Part shown: positions 1 through 9,113 of the stretch, piece after piece
Layout of the letters: every line of letters starts with the position of its first letter
Numbering within the stretch: the first letter of the stretch is position 1
Source of the DNA: Temperatibacter marinus
GTDB taxonomy: Bacteria; Pseudomonadota; Alphaproteobacteria; Sphingomonadales; Kordiimonadaceae
Reading direction: 5' to 3'
DNA length: 64,000 nt
Assembly: GCF_031598375.1 (NCBI RefSeq)
Contig: NZ_CP123872.1
Coordinates: 2,414,501 to 2,478,500 of the forward strand
Position numbers and translations under genes: made by a program
Notes under the pieces: generated by a model
The model's database searches: none
Told to the model about the DNA's origin: nothing
What the model saw: only the letters and a program-made list of their open reading frames with translations

Positions 1-1656
1 TTCTACGAGCAATTCCCGAGCAGAGCACCTCAGCAGAAAAAGGCAGGACCTGTTGTTAAGTTTCAGAAATCTACGCCCGATGTTTTTAAGCATAGACACG
101 AAAAATATAAAGGCTTTATTTCTAAACTAAAAGGGATTGACCGTTCAAAGCTCACTATTAAAGAGCAATTTAACTATGATCTCTTTTTGTTCATTCAGAA
201 AACCAAACTTTTAGACTATCGCTTTAAGACATATCGCAATCCATTAATGAGTGATAGTGGGTTCCATACATGGGTTCAGCGTACGCATTCTACTAGGCGC
301 TTTAACGATATAGAAGACTATGAAAATTATCTAACATTATTAAGTGACCTTCCTAATTATTTCAATGATATAACGGAAAATCTTAAAGTTGGACTTCAGG
401 ATGGATTTACTATGCCACAAGTGGTGCTTAAAGGGGTCATGCCTACCTTTTCTGCGCCTATAGTTGAAGATATTTCTCAGAGTGTCTTCTATACGCCGTT
501 CAAGCGGATGGCTGCCTCAATCTCTGAAGAGGATCAAAAGAGACTAAAAGCTCACGCTGAAACAGTCATCAGAGACAAAGTTATTGCAGCTTATGTGAAG
601 TTAAATAATTTCATGAAGGCAACATATTTCCCGCGTGCGCGAAAAACACTGGGGGCTCGATCATTTAAGATGGGCGAAGACTATTATCCTGCAATGGTAA
701 AATATTATACGACCCTTGAGATCGGACCAGAGGAAATTCATCAGCTTGGCTTGAGCGAAGTGGCACGTATTCGCTCTGAGATGGAAGACATAATTAAAGA
801 GGTGAACTTCAAGGGAAGTTTCAATGATTTTCTTGAATTTTTAAGAACTGATGAGCAGTTTTACGCGAAGTCGGAAGAAGAATTGCTCATGTATGCGAGC
901 TATGTGGCCAAAAAAATTGATGGTCGACTTCCTAAATTGTTTAAGCATCTTCCTCGCCAGCCATATGGTGTAGAAGCCGTTCCAGCAAGTATTGCACCCA
1001 ACTATACAACAGGACGGTATGTTGGCGCACCAAAAGAATCCCCGCGCGGAGGCTACTATTGGGTCAATACATACAATCTCCCTCAGCGCCCCCTCTATAA
1101 TATTCCTGCTTTAACACTGCATGAAGGGATGCCTGGGCATCACCTTCAATCCGCTCTCTCACGAGAAATGCAGGATGTTCCTGCTTTTAGGCGGGGCTAT
1201 TATCCTCATGCCTTTGGGGAAGGCTGGGGGTTGTATAGTGAAAAACTTGGCCTTGAGATGGATATTTACACAACCCCATACGAACAATTTGGCCGGCTAA
1301 GTTATGAAATGTGGCGTGCGCTTAGGCTTGTTGTCGATACAGGTATACACTGGAAAGGCTGGACCCGTGAGGCGGCTTTGACTTTGATGGAAGAGAACTC
1401 AGCGCTCGCTAAGCACAATATACGCACAGAAGTTGACCGCTATATCGCTTGGCCAGGTCAAGCGCTTGCCTATAAGATGGGAGAGTTGAAAATCCTTGAG
1501 CTTCGGGAAAAAGCAACAAAGGCCTTGGCGAAGAAATTTGATGTACGGGATTTCCACGATCAAATTGTTAGTGAGGGCGGTATTCCGTTAAATATGTTGG
1601 AAGCGAAGATAAATGACTGGATTGAAACATCGCTTGCTAATCAAAGGGGTAAGTGA
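1..1656 (+). CDS. DUF885 family metallopeptidase-like protein (5' partial)
   Basis: The reading frame is open from base 1, so the true start lies upstream; 551 residues are visible. The DUF885 signature is clear: a zincin-like HEGMPGHH motif with its first His near visible residue 374, followed about 30 residues later by FGEGWGLYSE, which supplies the acidic residues expected downstream. DUF885 proteins are predicted zinc peptidases, often exported; the signal region is not in the window. The 3' end overlaps the convergent Lrp-type regulator by 16 bases. Substrate is unknown. I am confident of the family, not of any activity. Confidence 0.88.
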   Translation, partial: FYEQFPSRAPQQKKAGPVVKFQKSTPDVFKHRHEKYKGFISKLKGIDRSKLTIKEQFNYDLFLFIQKTKLLDYRFKTYRNPLMSDSGFHTWVQRTHSTRRFNDIEDYENYLTLLSDLPNYFNDITENLKVGLQDGFTMPQVVLKGVMPTFSAPIVEDISQSVFYTPFKRMAASISEEDQKRLKAHAETVIRDKVIAAYVKLNNFMKATYFPRARKTLGARSFKMGEDYYPAMVKYYTTLEIGPEEIHQLGLSEVARIRSEMEDIIKEVNFKGSFNDFLEFLRTDEQFYAKSEEELLMYASYVAKKIDGRLPKLFKHLPRQPYGVEAVPASIAPNYTTGRYVGAPKESPRGGYYWVNTYNLPQRPLYNIPALTLHEGMPGHHLQSALSREMQDVPAFRRGYYPHAFGEGWGLYSEKLGLEMDIYTTPYEQFGRLSYEMWRALRLVVDTGIHWKGWTREAALTLMEENSALAKHNIRTEVDRYIAWPGQALAYKMGELKILELREKATKALAKKFDVRDFHDQIVSEGGIPLNMLEAKINDWIETSLANQRGK

Positions 1657-2102
1657 GTTCTTCGGATCACATTGCGTAAAGCAAAGGACGAGTGTACACG
1701 AGCAACTTCGGGTAGGGCAGTTAGGATGTTATGAACGCGTTCATAGTCTTGACCGTCTCTTACTATGACTCGTAACATATAGTCAACTTCACCGCTCATT
1801 AGGTAACATTCCATTACTTCTCGGACATTTTGCACGGCTTGTTCAAAGCGCTTCAATTTTTCTTCCTGCTGAGATTGAAGGGACACCCTAATGAAAACGG
1901 AACTTGTCAGTCCGATTGTCTTTGCCGAGACTATGGCTGTATACTGAGTGATTATGCCCTCCGTTTCCATTCGCTTTACACGGCGCAGGCAAGCCGACTC
2001 GCTGAGACCAACTAGGTTTGAAAGGTCTACATTTGAGAGTTTTCCATCATCTTGTAATTGCGTTAAGATCGCACGATCAATCTTATCTGTTTGCATAGTC
2101 AC
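1641..2102 (-). CDS. Lrp/AsnC family transcriptional regulator, divergent from ald
   Basis: This 153-aa protein has the standard Lrp layout: an N-terminal winged HTH (about residues 5-60, with DDGKLSNVDLSNLVGLSESACLRR) and a C-terminal RAM ligand-sensing domain (about 70-145). It is transcribed away from alanine dehydrogenase with 155 bases between the starts, the arrangement of AldR-type activators that respond to alanine. The start is probably GTG at 2102, which has a GAGG about six bases upstream; ATG at 2096 is the alternative. The link to ald is inferred from position only. Confidence 0.88.
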   Translation of the reverse strand: MTMQTDKIDRAILTQLQDDGKLSNVDLSNLVGLSESACLRRVKRMETEGIITQYTAIVSAKTIGLTSSVFIRVSLQSQQEEKLKRFEQAVQNVREVMECYLMSGEVDYMLRVIVRDGQDYERVHNILTALPEVARVHSSFALRNVIRRTHLPL

Positions 2103-2257
2103 AATAATCCTCGATAAAATTCATATTTAACGCAATATACTGTCAATTCAGCAACAATTTCAAGTGTTCTTTGCAAGGACATGTCTCCTGAAAGTCATTA
2201 TACTTTCTTTTATTGTTTTAGAGGGGTCCCATCCCTGAGAATTAGAGGAAGTAAAAG

Positions 2258-3373
2258 ATGCTAATCGGCGTACCTAAAGAGATTAAAAACCGTGAATATC
2301 GTGTTGGGTTGACACCTATGTCAGTCCGGGAGCTTATTGCCCACGGACACCAGGTGATTGTTGAGACTAATGCTGGTTTTGAGATTGGTTTTACCAATGA
2401 ATTATATCAAGCGGCTGGGGCAGTCATCCTTGAATCTGCAGCAGAGATTTTCGCAAAAGCTGACATGATTGTGAAAGTTAAAGAGCCTCAAGCCAGTGAA
2501 TGTGCAATGCTTCGTGAAGGCCAGATTTTATATACTTATCTTCATTTGGCCCCAGATCCTGAGCAAACACAAGGCCTCATTAACTCGGGCTGTATCGCCA
2601 TTGCGTATGAGACTGTAACAGATGCTCATGGCGGATTGCCTTTACTGGCCCCGATGAGTGAAGTGGCTGGCCGGATGTCTATTCAGGCAGGTGCGCACGC
2701 TCTCGAGATGAGTCAAGGGGGGCGCGGCATGCTTTTGGGCGGTGTCCCTGGTGTTGAGCCTGCGAAAGTAACCATTATTGGCGGCGGCGTTGTTGGCACA
2801 AATGCTGCTCGTATGGCAGTGGGCATGGGTGCTGATGTGATAATTCTTGATAGATCTGTGCGTAGAATGCAGCAATTAGACGATATTTTTCAAGGCCGCG
2901 TAAAAACTATTTATTCTAGTGCCGGCGCGATTGAAGATCATGTTCTTCACTCTGATCTTGTTGTCGGCGCGGTTCTTATCCCAGGGGCTGCGGCACCAAA
3001 ACTTGTGACACGCCAGCATATCACTGATATGCAAAGAGGATCTGTCCTCGTTGATGTTGCAATTGACCAAGGCGGTTGTTTTGCGACCTCAAAAGCGACC
3101 ACGCATGCGGAACCAACATATATTGTTGATGATGTTGTGCATTACTGTGTTGCGAATATGCCGGGTGGTGTTGCAAGAACATCGACGATGGCGCTTAATA
3201 ATGCAACTCTTCCCTTTGCCATAACAATTGCTAACAAAGGATGGAAACAGGCGCTAGCAGAAGATACACATCTGCTCGAAGGCTTGAATGTTGCAGAAGG
3301 AAAAGTCACCTATAAAGCAGTTTCTGAAGATCAAGGGCTTGCCTATACCCCAGCCAGTGAATTTATTTCATAA
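2258..3373 (+). CDS. ald: Alanine dehydrogenase
   Basis: NAD-dependent oxidative deamination of L-alanine to pyruvate and ammonia. The 371-aa length is normal. Residues matching the known substrate site are present: Arg15, Lys75 (in KVKEP) and His96. The Rossmann motif GGGVVG lies at residues 175-180, and the N-terminal sequence [20 protein letters not shown] is typical of the family. The start ATG follows a GAGGAAG ribosome site. An Lrp-type gene is divergent upstream and an asparaginase gene follows after 38 bases, so the two probably form an operon releasing ammonia from alanine and asparagine. Confidence 0.97.
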   Translation: MLIGVPKEIKNREYRVGLTPMSVRELIAHGHQVIVETNAGFEIGFTNELYQAAGAVILESAAEIFAKADMIVKVKEPQASECAMLREGQILYTYLHLAPDPEQTQGLINSGCIAIAYETVTDAHGGLPLLAPMSEVAGRMSIQAGAHALEMSQGGRGMLLGGVPGVEPAKVTIIGGGVVGTNAARMAVGMGADVIILDRSVRRMQQLDDIFQGRVKTIYSSAGAIEDHVLHSDLVVGAVLIPGAAAPKLVTRQHITDMQRGSVLVDVAIDQGGCFATSKATTHAEPTYIVDDVVHYCVANMPGGVARTSTMALNNATLPFAITIANKGWKQALAEDTHLLEGLNVAEGKVTYKAVSEDQGLAYTPASEFIS

Positions 3374-3411
3374 GCTATTGGCTTTGCATTAAAAAAAAGC
3401 TATGAGAGGGT

Positions 3412-4380
3412 ATGAAACATAAGCCTCTCATAGATATATTTGCCCTTGGCGGCACCATTGCCATGTCAGCAGACCCTGGTGCAAGTGAGGGTGTAAAGCC
3501 AATTCTCTCTGCGGATGATCTGATCTCTGCCATACCAGGAATTACAGATATTGCGGACATCAGAACCAAACAGGTAGCTAATGTTGGCAGTGCAAATCTA
3601 TCCTATCAAGACATTGCAAAACTTATTACAATGGCAAAGGACAGCGATGCTGATGGCTTTGTTGTCACCCAAGGCACAGATACCATGGAAGAAACATCCT
3701 TTCTTGCAGGATTATACTGGCCCATTAGCAAACCTCTCGTTTTTACAGGGGCTATGCGCAATCCATCGAGTCCAGGCGCAGATGGCCCAGCAAATTTATC
3801 TGATGCTATCCGTGTCGCAGCTTCAGATAAGTCTGGTGTTTATCTTGTTATGAATGGAGAAATTCACGATCCGTGTCGGGTTCGTAAAAGTCATACATCT
3901 AATCTGTCTGCTTTTCGCAGTGATGGGGGTGAATTGGGGGTGATCACAGAAAGTGAGGCACATTTTAACCAATCTCTTTCTCGATTTGCAGTTTTAGATC
4001 TCCCTAAAGAATTACCTCCAGTCGCCCATATGATGTGCGTCTTTGATCAAGATCCCCTGATTCTTGATGGTTTTGTAAAAGCAGGCTTTAAAGGGCTGGT
4101 TGTTGAAGCTTTTGGCGGCGGGCACGTAAGTGAAGCATGGCACGATGCCTTGGCATCTTTGGCTCATGATATGCCTGTTATTCTCTCTGCGCGTCCGGGC
4201 GGCGGTCGTGTTTTGAAGAAAACTTATGGATACAAAGGGGCCGAAATTGGACTGATAGAAGCAGGTCTTGTTCCCTCTGGTCGTCTCAATGGTATGAAGG
4301 CGCGCCTTTTGCTACAGACAGCACTTGCTGCTGGATTAAATTGGCGACAGCTATTTAAAGAATATGCGGACCTTTGGTAG
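3412..4380 (+). CDS. L-asparaginase
   Basis: Hydrolyses L-asparagine to aspartate and ammonia. The 322-aa protein has both catalytic threonine motifs: ALGGTIAMS (Thr15) and TQGTDTMEET (Thr89-Asp90). No signal peptide is evident, suggesting a cytoplasmic enzyme. The start is preceded by GAGAGGGT. It follows ald closely on the same strand and converges with a MarR gene downstream. Type I versus type II cannot be decided from sequence inspection alone. Confidence 0.93.
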   Translation: MKHKPLIDIFALGGTIAMSADPGASEGVKPILSADDLISAIPGITDIADIRTKQVANVGSANLSYQDIAKLITMAKDSDADGFVVTQGTDTMEETSFLAGLYWPISKPLVFTGAMRNPSSPGADGPANLSDAIRVAASDKSGVYLVMNGEIHDPCRVRKSHTSNLSAFRSDGGELGVITESEAHFNQSLSRFAVLDLPKELPPVAHMMCVFDQDPLILDGFVKAGFKGLVVEAFGGGHVSEAWHDALASLAHDMPVILSARPGGGRVLKKTYGYKGAEIGLIEAGLVPSGRLNGMKARLLLQTALAAGLNWRQLFKEYADLW

Positions 4381-4397
4381 AATTCTGAACGACGATC

Positions 4398-4877
4398 CTA
4401 AGGTTTGTCACTACTAAGAGAGAGTTGCACAGTTTCAAGTTTTGTCAGAATGCTTTCTAAGGCATCATGTTCTGTTGCGGTGAATTCCTTTAGAATGTCA
4501 TCTTCATATTTTTTGGCTAGTGGGACGATCTCATTATAAATGCCCCAGCCATCTTCTGACAATTTTAAGATGCTTCGTCTTTTATCTTCCTCAGAAAATT
4601 CTCTTAGAATATAGCCGCTTTCTAGAAGTTTATTCACAGCACGCGAGACAGCAACTTTGTCCATCGTCCCTACTTGCCCGATGTAGCCTGCGGAAACTTC
4701 CGGGGTGACACCCAAGACAGCAATAACCCGCCATTCAGTAACAGTTATCTGATACCGTTCAATATAATACTTTGAAATAGCTTGAGAAATCCGAGTTGAT
4801 AGCGTGGCAAGCCTGTAAGGCAGGAAGGTTTCAAGCTCTAAAGCGATGGCGTTATCGGTCATCTTTTGGTCTGGCAT
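4398..4877 (-). CDS. MarR family transcriptional regulator
   Basis: The 159-aa protein fits MarR: helical N-terminus, winged HTH around residues 50-110 (WRVIAVLGVTPEVSAGYIGQ, then the DKVAVSRAVNKLLESGYILRE recognition helix and wing with DKRRS), and a C-terminal dimerisation helix. A perfect inverted repeat sits just upstream of its start, suggesting autoregulation. It lies between the asparaginase gene and the AsnC/hppD pair, so its targets could be either set of catabolic genes; this is inference from location. Confidence 0.88.
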   Translation of the reverse strand: MPDQKMTDNAIALELETFLPYRLATLSTRISQAISKYYIERYQITVTEWRVIAVLGVTPEVSAGYIGQVGTMDKVAVSRAVNKLLESGYILREFSEEDKRRSILKLSEDGWGIYNEIVPLAKKYEDDILKEFTATEHDALESILTKLETVQLSLSSDKP

Positions 4878-4901
4878 ATAAGTCGCCCTTATTTAGTTTT
4901 A

Positions 4902-4920
4902 TATGCAACTATTATGCATA
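4902..4920. promoter_or_regulatory. Inverted repeat, candidate MarR operator
   Basis: Arms TATGCA and TGCATA are perfectly complementary with a seven-base spacer. The repeat is about 25 bases upstream of the MarR start codon on the minus strand. MarR proteins bind such short palindromes near their own promoters, so autoregulation is the simplest reading. Confidence 0.45.
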
Positions 4921-4944
4921 GGGTTTTTACTCAAGATCAAGTCT

Positions 4945-5406
4945 TTATTGAAGATTATACTCTGTTGAGTATTTTATTTCTCTTAGAGTGAAGGTTGATC
5001 TTGCAGACCGAACTGCGGGGTGGGTTAAAATGTATGTGTTTAAAAAATGATCATAAGCATCCATATTTTTTGTAGAAACCAACAAGACATAATCTCTTTC
5101 ACCGGAGACAGAGAAACACTGTAATACCTGTCTTAAATTCATAATATGGCCTTCAAATTGTGATTTCGTCGTCTCGTTATGCTCAGTCATTGAGACTTCA
5201 AGATAGGCTGTGATCTCTAATCCTAATTTCCTCCTACTCAAGATAGCAACAGTCTTTTTGATTAACCCGATATCAATCATTTCTCTGATGCGGCGCCAAC
5301 AGCTGCTTCTGCTCATGCCAACTTTCTCTGCGAGCTCATGTTGGCTTATGTTTGAATCCTGCTGCAATTGTTCTAAAATTGCGATGTCACCCGTAGATAG
5401 TTTCAT
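4945..5406 (-). CDS. Lrp/AsnC family transcriptional regulator, divergent from hppD
   Basis: 153 aa, same two-domain layout as the regulator at 1641-2102: HTH in about residues 5-60 (QDSNISQHELAEKVGMSRSS) and a RAM domain in the second half. It diverges from the tyrosine-degradation operon with 137 bases between starts. Lrp-family regulators next to hppD commonly activate it in response to an aromatic amino acid; that role is inferred from context here. Confidence 0.88.
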   Translation of the reverse strand: MKLSTGDIAILEQLQQDSNISQHELAEKVGMSRSSCWRRIREMIDIGLIKKTVAILSRRKLGLEITAYLEVSMTEHNETTKSQFEGHIMNLRQVLQCFSVSGERDYVLLVSTKNMDAYDHFLNTYILTHPAVRSARSTFTLREIKYSTEYNLQ

Positions 5407-5474
5407 GAAAATTTTGTCCGTTATTTTTTATATTATAATACATATGTTGTTATTATTTTAGATATCTATAGGAT

Positions 5475-5508
5475 ATATGGCAATATGTCCATATTTTTGG
5501 TGTATAAT
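5475..5508 (+). promoter_or_regulatory. hppD promoter region with inverted repeat and -10 element
   Basis: An inverted repeat with arms ATATGG (5475-5480) and CCATAT (5489-5494) and an eight-base spacer lies just upstream of a perfect TATAAT (5503-5508). No good -35 is seen at the expected spacing, consistent with an activator-dependent promoter. The divergent AsnC protein is the obvious candidate ligand-responsive activator. Confidence 0.4.
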
Positions 5509-5543
5509 GCCATTATGTTTCAAGATGAATAAGGGAAGATATA

Positions 5544-6620
5544 ATGGCTGATTTGTTTGAGAACCCCATGGGCCTTGATGGTTTTGAATTTGTTGAATTC
5601 ACGGCTCCAAAAGAAGGCATCCTAGAACCTATTTTTGAGTGTATGGGTTTTACAAAAGTAGCGAACCATCGTTCTAAAAACGTGTCCTTATGGCGTCAGG
5701 GTGATATAAACTTTATTACAAATTATGAGAAAAAATCACATGCTGGTTATTATGCAGAAGAACATGGGCCCTCAGCTTGTGGTATGGCATTCCGTGTTAA
5801 AGATGCTCATAAAGCCTATAACGACGCTCTAGAAAAAGGCGCTCAGCCAATCCATGTTGAAACTGGCCCGATGGAACTTAGATTGCCAGCAATCAAAGGA
5901 ATTGGCGGAGCCATTCTCTATTTAATCGATCGGTATGAAGAAGGTGCCAGCATTTATGATATCGACTTTGATTGGATCGAAGGGGTTGATCGGCATCCGA
6001 CTGGCTGTGGCTTTCACACTTTGGATCACCTAACGCATAATGTCTATCGCGGCCGAATGGATTACTGGGCAAATTATTATGAAAGTCTCTTTAATTTTAA
6101 AGAGATACGCTATTTCGACATTAAGGGCGAATATACAGGCCTCTTATCTAAGGCCATGACAGCCCCGGATGGTAAAATTCGTATTCCGCTCAATGAAGAA
6201 GCTGCTGGAGGCGGCGGCCAGATTGAAGAATTCTTGATGCAGTATAACGGAGAAGGTATCCAACATATCGCTTTCTCCTGTGATAATTTGCTTGAGTGTT
6301 GGGATCGGTTAAAGGCAAATGGCCAAAAATTTATGACGGCACCTCCTGAAACCTATTATGAAATGCTTGATGAGCGTCTTCCAGGTCACGGTGAGCCTAT
6401 TGAAGACCTTCAATCTCGGGGTATTTTGCTTGATGGAACGACAGACGGTGAGCAACCACGCTTGCTTCTGCAGATATTTAGTGAAACAATGTTAGGGCCT
6501 GTCTTCTTTGAATTTATTCAGCGCAAAGATGACGATGGTTTTGGGGAAGGCAATTTTAAAGCCCTTTTCGAAAGTATTGAGCGCGATCAAATGAACCGCG
6601 GTGTTATCGGTGATCAATAA
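5544..6620 (+). CDS. hppD: 4-hydroxyphenylpyruvate dioxygenase
   Basis: Converts 4-hydroxyphenylpyruvate to homogentisate, the second step of tyrosine degradation after transamination. The 358-aa length is normal for bacterial HPPD. Iron ligands of the family are present: His162 in DHLTHNV, His241 in IQHIAFSC and Glu323 in FFEFIQRK. The VOC-fold halves are at about residues 10-130 and 155-330. First gene of a four-gene operon; the homogentisate dioxygenase gene that should act next is not in the operon. Confidence 0.97.
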   Translation: MADLFENPMGLDGFEFVEFTAPKEGILEPIFECMGFTKVANHRSKNVSLWRQGDINFITNYEKKSHAGYYAEEHGPSACGMAFRVKDAHKAYNDALEKGAQPIHVETGPMELRLPAIKGIGGAILYLIDRYEEGASIYDIDFDWIEGVDRHPTGCGFHTLDHLTHNVYRGRMDYWANYYESLFNFKEIRYFDIKGEYTGLLSKAMTAPDGKIRIPLNEEAAGGGGQIEEFLMQYNGEGIQHIAFSCDNLLECWDRLKANGQKFMTAPPETYYEMLDERLPGHGEPIEDLQSRGILLDGTTDGEQPRLLLQIFSETMLGPVFFEFIQRKDDDGFGEGNFKALFESIERDQMNRGVIGDQ

Positions 6621-6662
6621 ACTAGTCTGACCTCAGCTTTGATAGCTGAAAGGGGAATAAAT

Positions 6663-7205
6663 ATGTTAAAAGGTATTCATCATGTGGCATATCGCTGTGT
6701 AAATGCCAAAGAAACGGTTGAATTTTATACCAAACATCTTGGAATGGATTTCCAGCTGGCTATTGCTGAAGATGCAGTTCCTTCAACGGGGCAAGCGGAT
6801 CCTTATATGCATATTTTCTTGGATGCTGGGCGTGATAACGTTCTTGCATTTTTTGAACTACCTAATTCTCCAAAACAGGGTAAAGATCCTCATTCTCCTG
6901 AGTGGGTGCAGCATATTGCATTCGAAGTTGAGAGTGAGGCTGCACTTCTGGCAATGAAAGAGAGTCTGGTGGCTGCAGGCATTGAGGTCCTTGGCCCGAC
7001 AGATCATGGGATTTTTGAAAGCATTTATTTCTTTGACCCAAGTGGGCACCGCCTTGAACTTGCAGCAAATAAAGGCACCCCAGCCATGAAACAGGAACTA
7101 AAGCGTGTTGCTTGGGAAATGTTGACTGAATGGGATGAAACAAAAAAAGCACCAAAACATGCAGCCTGGTTGCATGACGGTACTGGCTTTCCACCGAAAA
7201 AGTAA
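6663..7205 (+). CDS. VOC superfamily protein in the tyrosine-degradation operon
   Basis: 180 aa with two beta-alpha-beta-beta-beta modules and a complete set of metal-ligand candidates: His7 (GIHHVAYR), Glu65 (FFEL), His84 (QHIAFEV) and Glu132 (HRLELAA). This pattern suits glyoxalase-like or extradiol-dioxygenase-like metal enzymes. The start at ATG 6663 follows AGGGGAATAA; an earlier in-frame start at 6639 lacks a ribosome site. It occupies the operon position where hmgA is often found. Substrate is not known; it may process an aromatic ring-cleavage intermediate or detoxify a by-product. Confidence 0.85.
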   Translation: MLKGIHHVAYRCVNAKETVEFYTKHLGMDFQLAIAEDAVPSTGQADPYMHIFLDAGRDNVLAFFELPNSPKQGKDPHSPEWVQHIAFEVESEAALLAMKESLVAAGIEVLGPTDHGIFESIYFFDPSGHRLELAANKGTPAMKQELKRVAWEMLTEWDETKKAPKHAAWLHDGTGFPPKK

Positions 7206-7229
7206 TCGGTTAACGTAAGGGAATGACAA

Positions 7230-8240
7230 ATGAAATTAGCTTCACTAAATAATGGCCGTGATGGCGCTTTAGTAGTTGTCTCAGATGATTTAAATCGGAT
7301 GCTGTCAGCGGCGGATATTGCCCATACGCTCCAAGAGGCTTTGGATAATTGGGACGAAGTTTGTCCTCAGCTTGAAAAACTCGCAGAGAATTTAAATGCA
7401 AATGAAGAGGCAGGCGAGCCATTTGACCAAGCTTCCTGTGCTTCACCTCTGCCGCGGTCCTATCAATGGGCTGATGGCTCAGCTTATGTAAATCATGTGG
7501 AATTGGTACGCAAAGCGCGGAATGCTGAAATGCCTTCAAGCTTTTGGACGGATCCACTGATGTACCAAGGGGGATCTGATAGCTTTCTAGCCCCGAGAGA
7601 CCCTATTGTGATGCCTCAAGATGATGGCTGGGGTATCGATTTTGAAGCAGAAGTGGCTGTCATAACCGGGGATGTGCCTATGGGCGTATCTGCAGAAGAG
7701 GCCTTATCGTATATTAAGCTGATCATGATTGTGAATGATGTATCACTGCGTGGTTTAATTCCTGGGGAGCTGGCTAAAGGCTTTGGCTTTTTCCAATCTA
7801 AGCCCTCTAGCGCTTTTTCTCCCGTTTGTGTCTCACCAGATTGCCTCGGTGATGCTTGGAAAGAGGGTGTTCTTCACCTTCCTCTTGTTTCAACCTATAA
7901 TGGAGCTGTTTTTGGGCGGCCAAATGCCGGGATTGATATGACTTTCAATTTTGGTCAATTAATTGCTCATGCTGCGAAGTCAAGACCTCTGTGTAGCGGT
8001 ACTATCATAGGGTCAGGTACTGTATCAAATAAGTTGAATGATGGCCCAGGCAAGCCAATCAGTGAGGGCGGTGTTGGATATAGCTGTATCGCAGAGATTA
8101 GAATGATTGAAACCATCGAAACTGGAACGCCGAAAACTTCATTTATGAAATTTGGTGATCAAGTCTCCATTGAAATGTTTGATCAAGACGGCCAGAGTAT
8201 CTTTGGAAAAATAGATCAAAAAGTTGTTCAGCAGTCCTAA
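7230..8240 (+). CDS. Fumarylacetoacetate hydrolase family protein
   Basis: 336 aa, FAH fold. Features include DDGWGIDFEAEVAVITGDVP (acidic metal-binding residues, about residues 131-150) and SGTIIGSGTVSN near the C-terminal third. Its place between the VOC gene and maiA argues for the last step of tyrosine breakdown, fumarylacetoacetate to fumarate plus acetoacetate. It is shorter than the roughly 420-residue animal-type enzyme and belongs to the short bacterial type. Separated from the upstream gene by 24 bases with a TAAGGG ribosome site. Confidence 0.9.
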   Translation: MKLASLNNGRDGALVVVSDDLNRMLSAADIAHTLQEALDNWDEVCPQLEKLAENLNANEEAGEPFDQASCASPLPRSYQWADGSAYVNHVELVRKARNAEMPSSFWTDPLMYQGGSDSFLAPRDPIVMPQDDGWGIDFEAEVAVITGDVPMGVSAEEALSYIKLIMIVNDVSLRGLIPGELAKGFGFFQSKPSSAFSPVCVSPDCLGDAWKEGVLHLPLVSTYNGAVFGRPNAGIDMTFNFGQLIAHAAKSRPLCSGTIIGSGTVSNKLNDGPGKPISEGGVGYSCIAEIRMIETIETGTPKTSFMKFGDQVSIEMFDQDGQSIFGKIDQKVVQQS

Positions 8241-8268
8241 GATCTGCTGGCTTTCTTGAGGGAAAAAC

Positions 8269-8916
8269 ATGCGTACACTTTATGGGTATTTTAGATCGAG
8301 TGCTGCCTTTCGTGTCAGAATTTCTTTGGCTTTGAAAGGTATCGATTATGTCCAAAAGTCAGTGAATCTTCATCCTGAAGTTGCTGCAAATAAAACGGAT
8401 GAATTTTTAGCACTCAACCCCCAGGGAAGGGTGCCATATTTCATCGATGGGGATCTGAAAATTAGTCAGAGCCCTGCAATTTTGGATTATCTAGAAGAGG
8501 CCTATACTGACATACCGCTCATGCCGGCTGATTTAGATGATAGAACAAAGATTAGGCAGCTTTGTAATTTGATCGCCTGTGATGTACACCCCTTGAACAA
8601 TTTGTCTGTTTTGCAATATCTTAAGAAAAATTTAGAACAGGGCGATGCAGCTGTTAACGCTTGGTATCAGCATTGGATTGTTGAAGGGTTTACGGCTTTA
8701 GAAGCCTTGATGAAAACCTATGGCTGTGAAGGGAGATACTGCTATGGAAGGTCCGTTTCTCTCGCGGATGTATACTTAGTGCCTCAAGTTTGGAATGCAT
8801 ATCGATTCAACGTAGACCTTACTTCATTCCCGTTAATTGAGGGAGTTTATAGCGAGCTCATTAAGCATGAAGCGTTTAAAAAGTCGTTGCCTGAAAACCA
8901 AGCTGACGCTCCCTAA
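8269..8916 (+). CDS. maiA: Maleylacetoacetate isomerase (zeta-class GST)
   Basis: Glutathione-dependent isomerisation of maleylacetoacetate to fumarylacetoacetate. 215 aa. The zeta-GST N-terminal motif RSSAAFRVRISLALKG starts at about residue 8, followed by NPQGRVPYF and SQSPAILDYLEE (glutathione-binding thioredoxin fold, residues 1-82), then the helical C-terminal domain. Last gene of the operon. Its stop overlaps the end of a small convergent ORF at the edge of the phage-like element. Confidence 0.94.
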   Translation: MRTLYGYFRSSAAFRVRISLALKGIDYVQKSVNLHPEVAANKTDEFLALNPQGRVPYFIDGDLKISQSPAILDYLEEAYTDIPLMPADLDDRTKIRQLCNLIACDVHPLNNLSVLQYLKKNLEQGDAAVNAWYQHWIVEGFTALEALMKTYGCEGRYCYGRSVSLADVYLVPQVWNAYRFNVDLTSFPLIEGVYSELIKHEAFKKSLPENQADAP

Positions 8917-9113
8917 AGTGAAAGGATTAAGGTCGTTTCGGTCATCGCATGGCAAAGGCGAACCCTAATCCGCTTATTCCTGAACATGGGGCGAGCTCTT
9001 TCCAGTTGGCCTGGATCTAAATGTACCAATCCTAGACGTGTTAGATAGTTGCGATCCCATGGCCTAAGGCCTGTAAAAAGACCCTTTTGAAAGATTACTT
9101 CTACGTCTGGCAT
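8913..9113 (-). CDS. Small ORF translationally coupled to the phage repressor
   Basis: A 66-aa ORF whose ATG shares one base with the repressor stop codon (TAATG), the usual sign of translational coupling. It is basic, with an LERARPMF-RNKRIRVRL stretch. I do not recognise a family. It overlaps the end of maiA by four bases. If real, it would be co-expressed with the repressor and could modulate lysogeny or immunity; it could also be a chance ORF, as no independent ribosome site is needed or seen. Confidence 0.45.
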   Translation of the reverse strand: MPDVEVIFQKGLFTGLRPWDRNYLTRLGLVHLDPGQLERARPMFRNKRIRVRLCHAMTETTLILSL

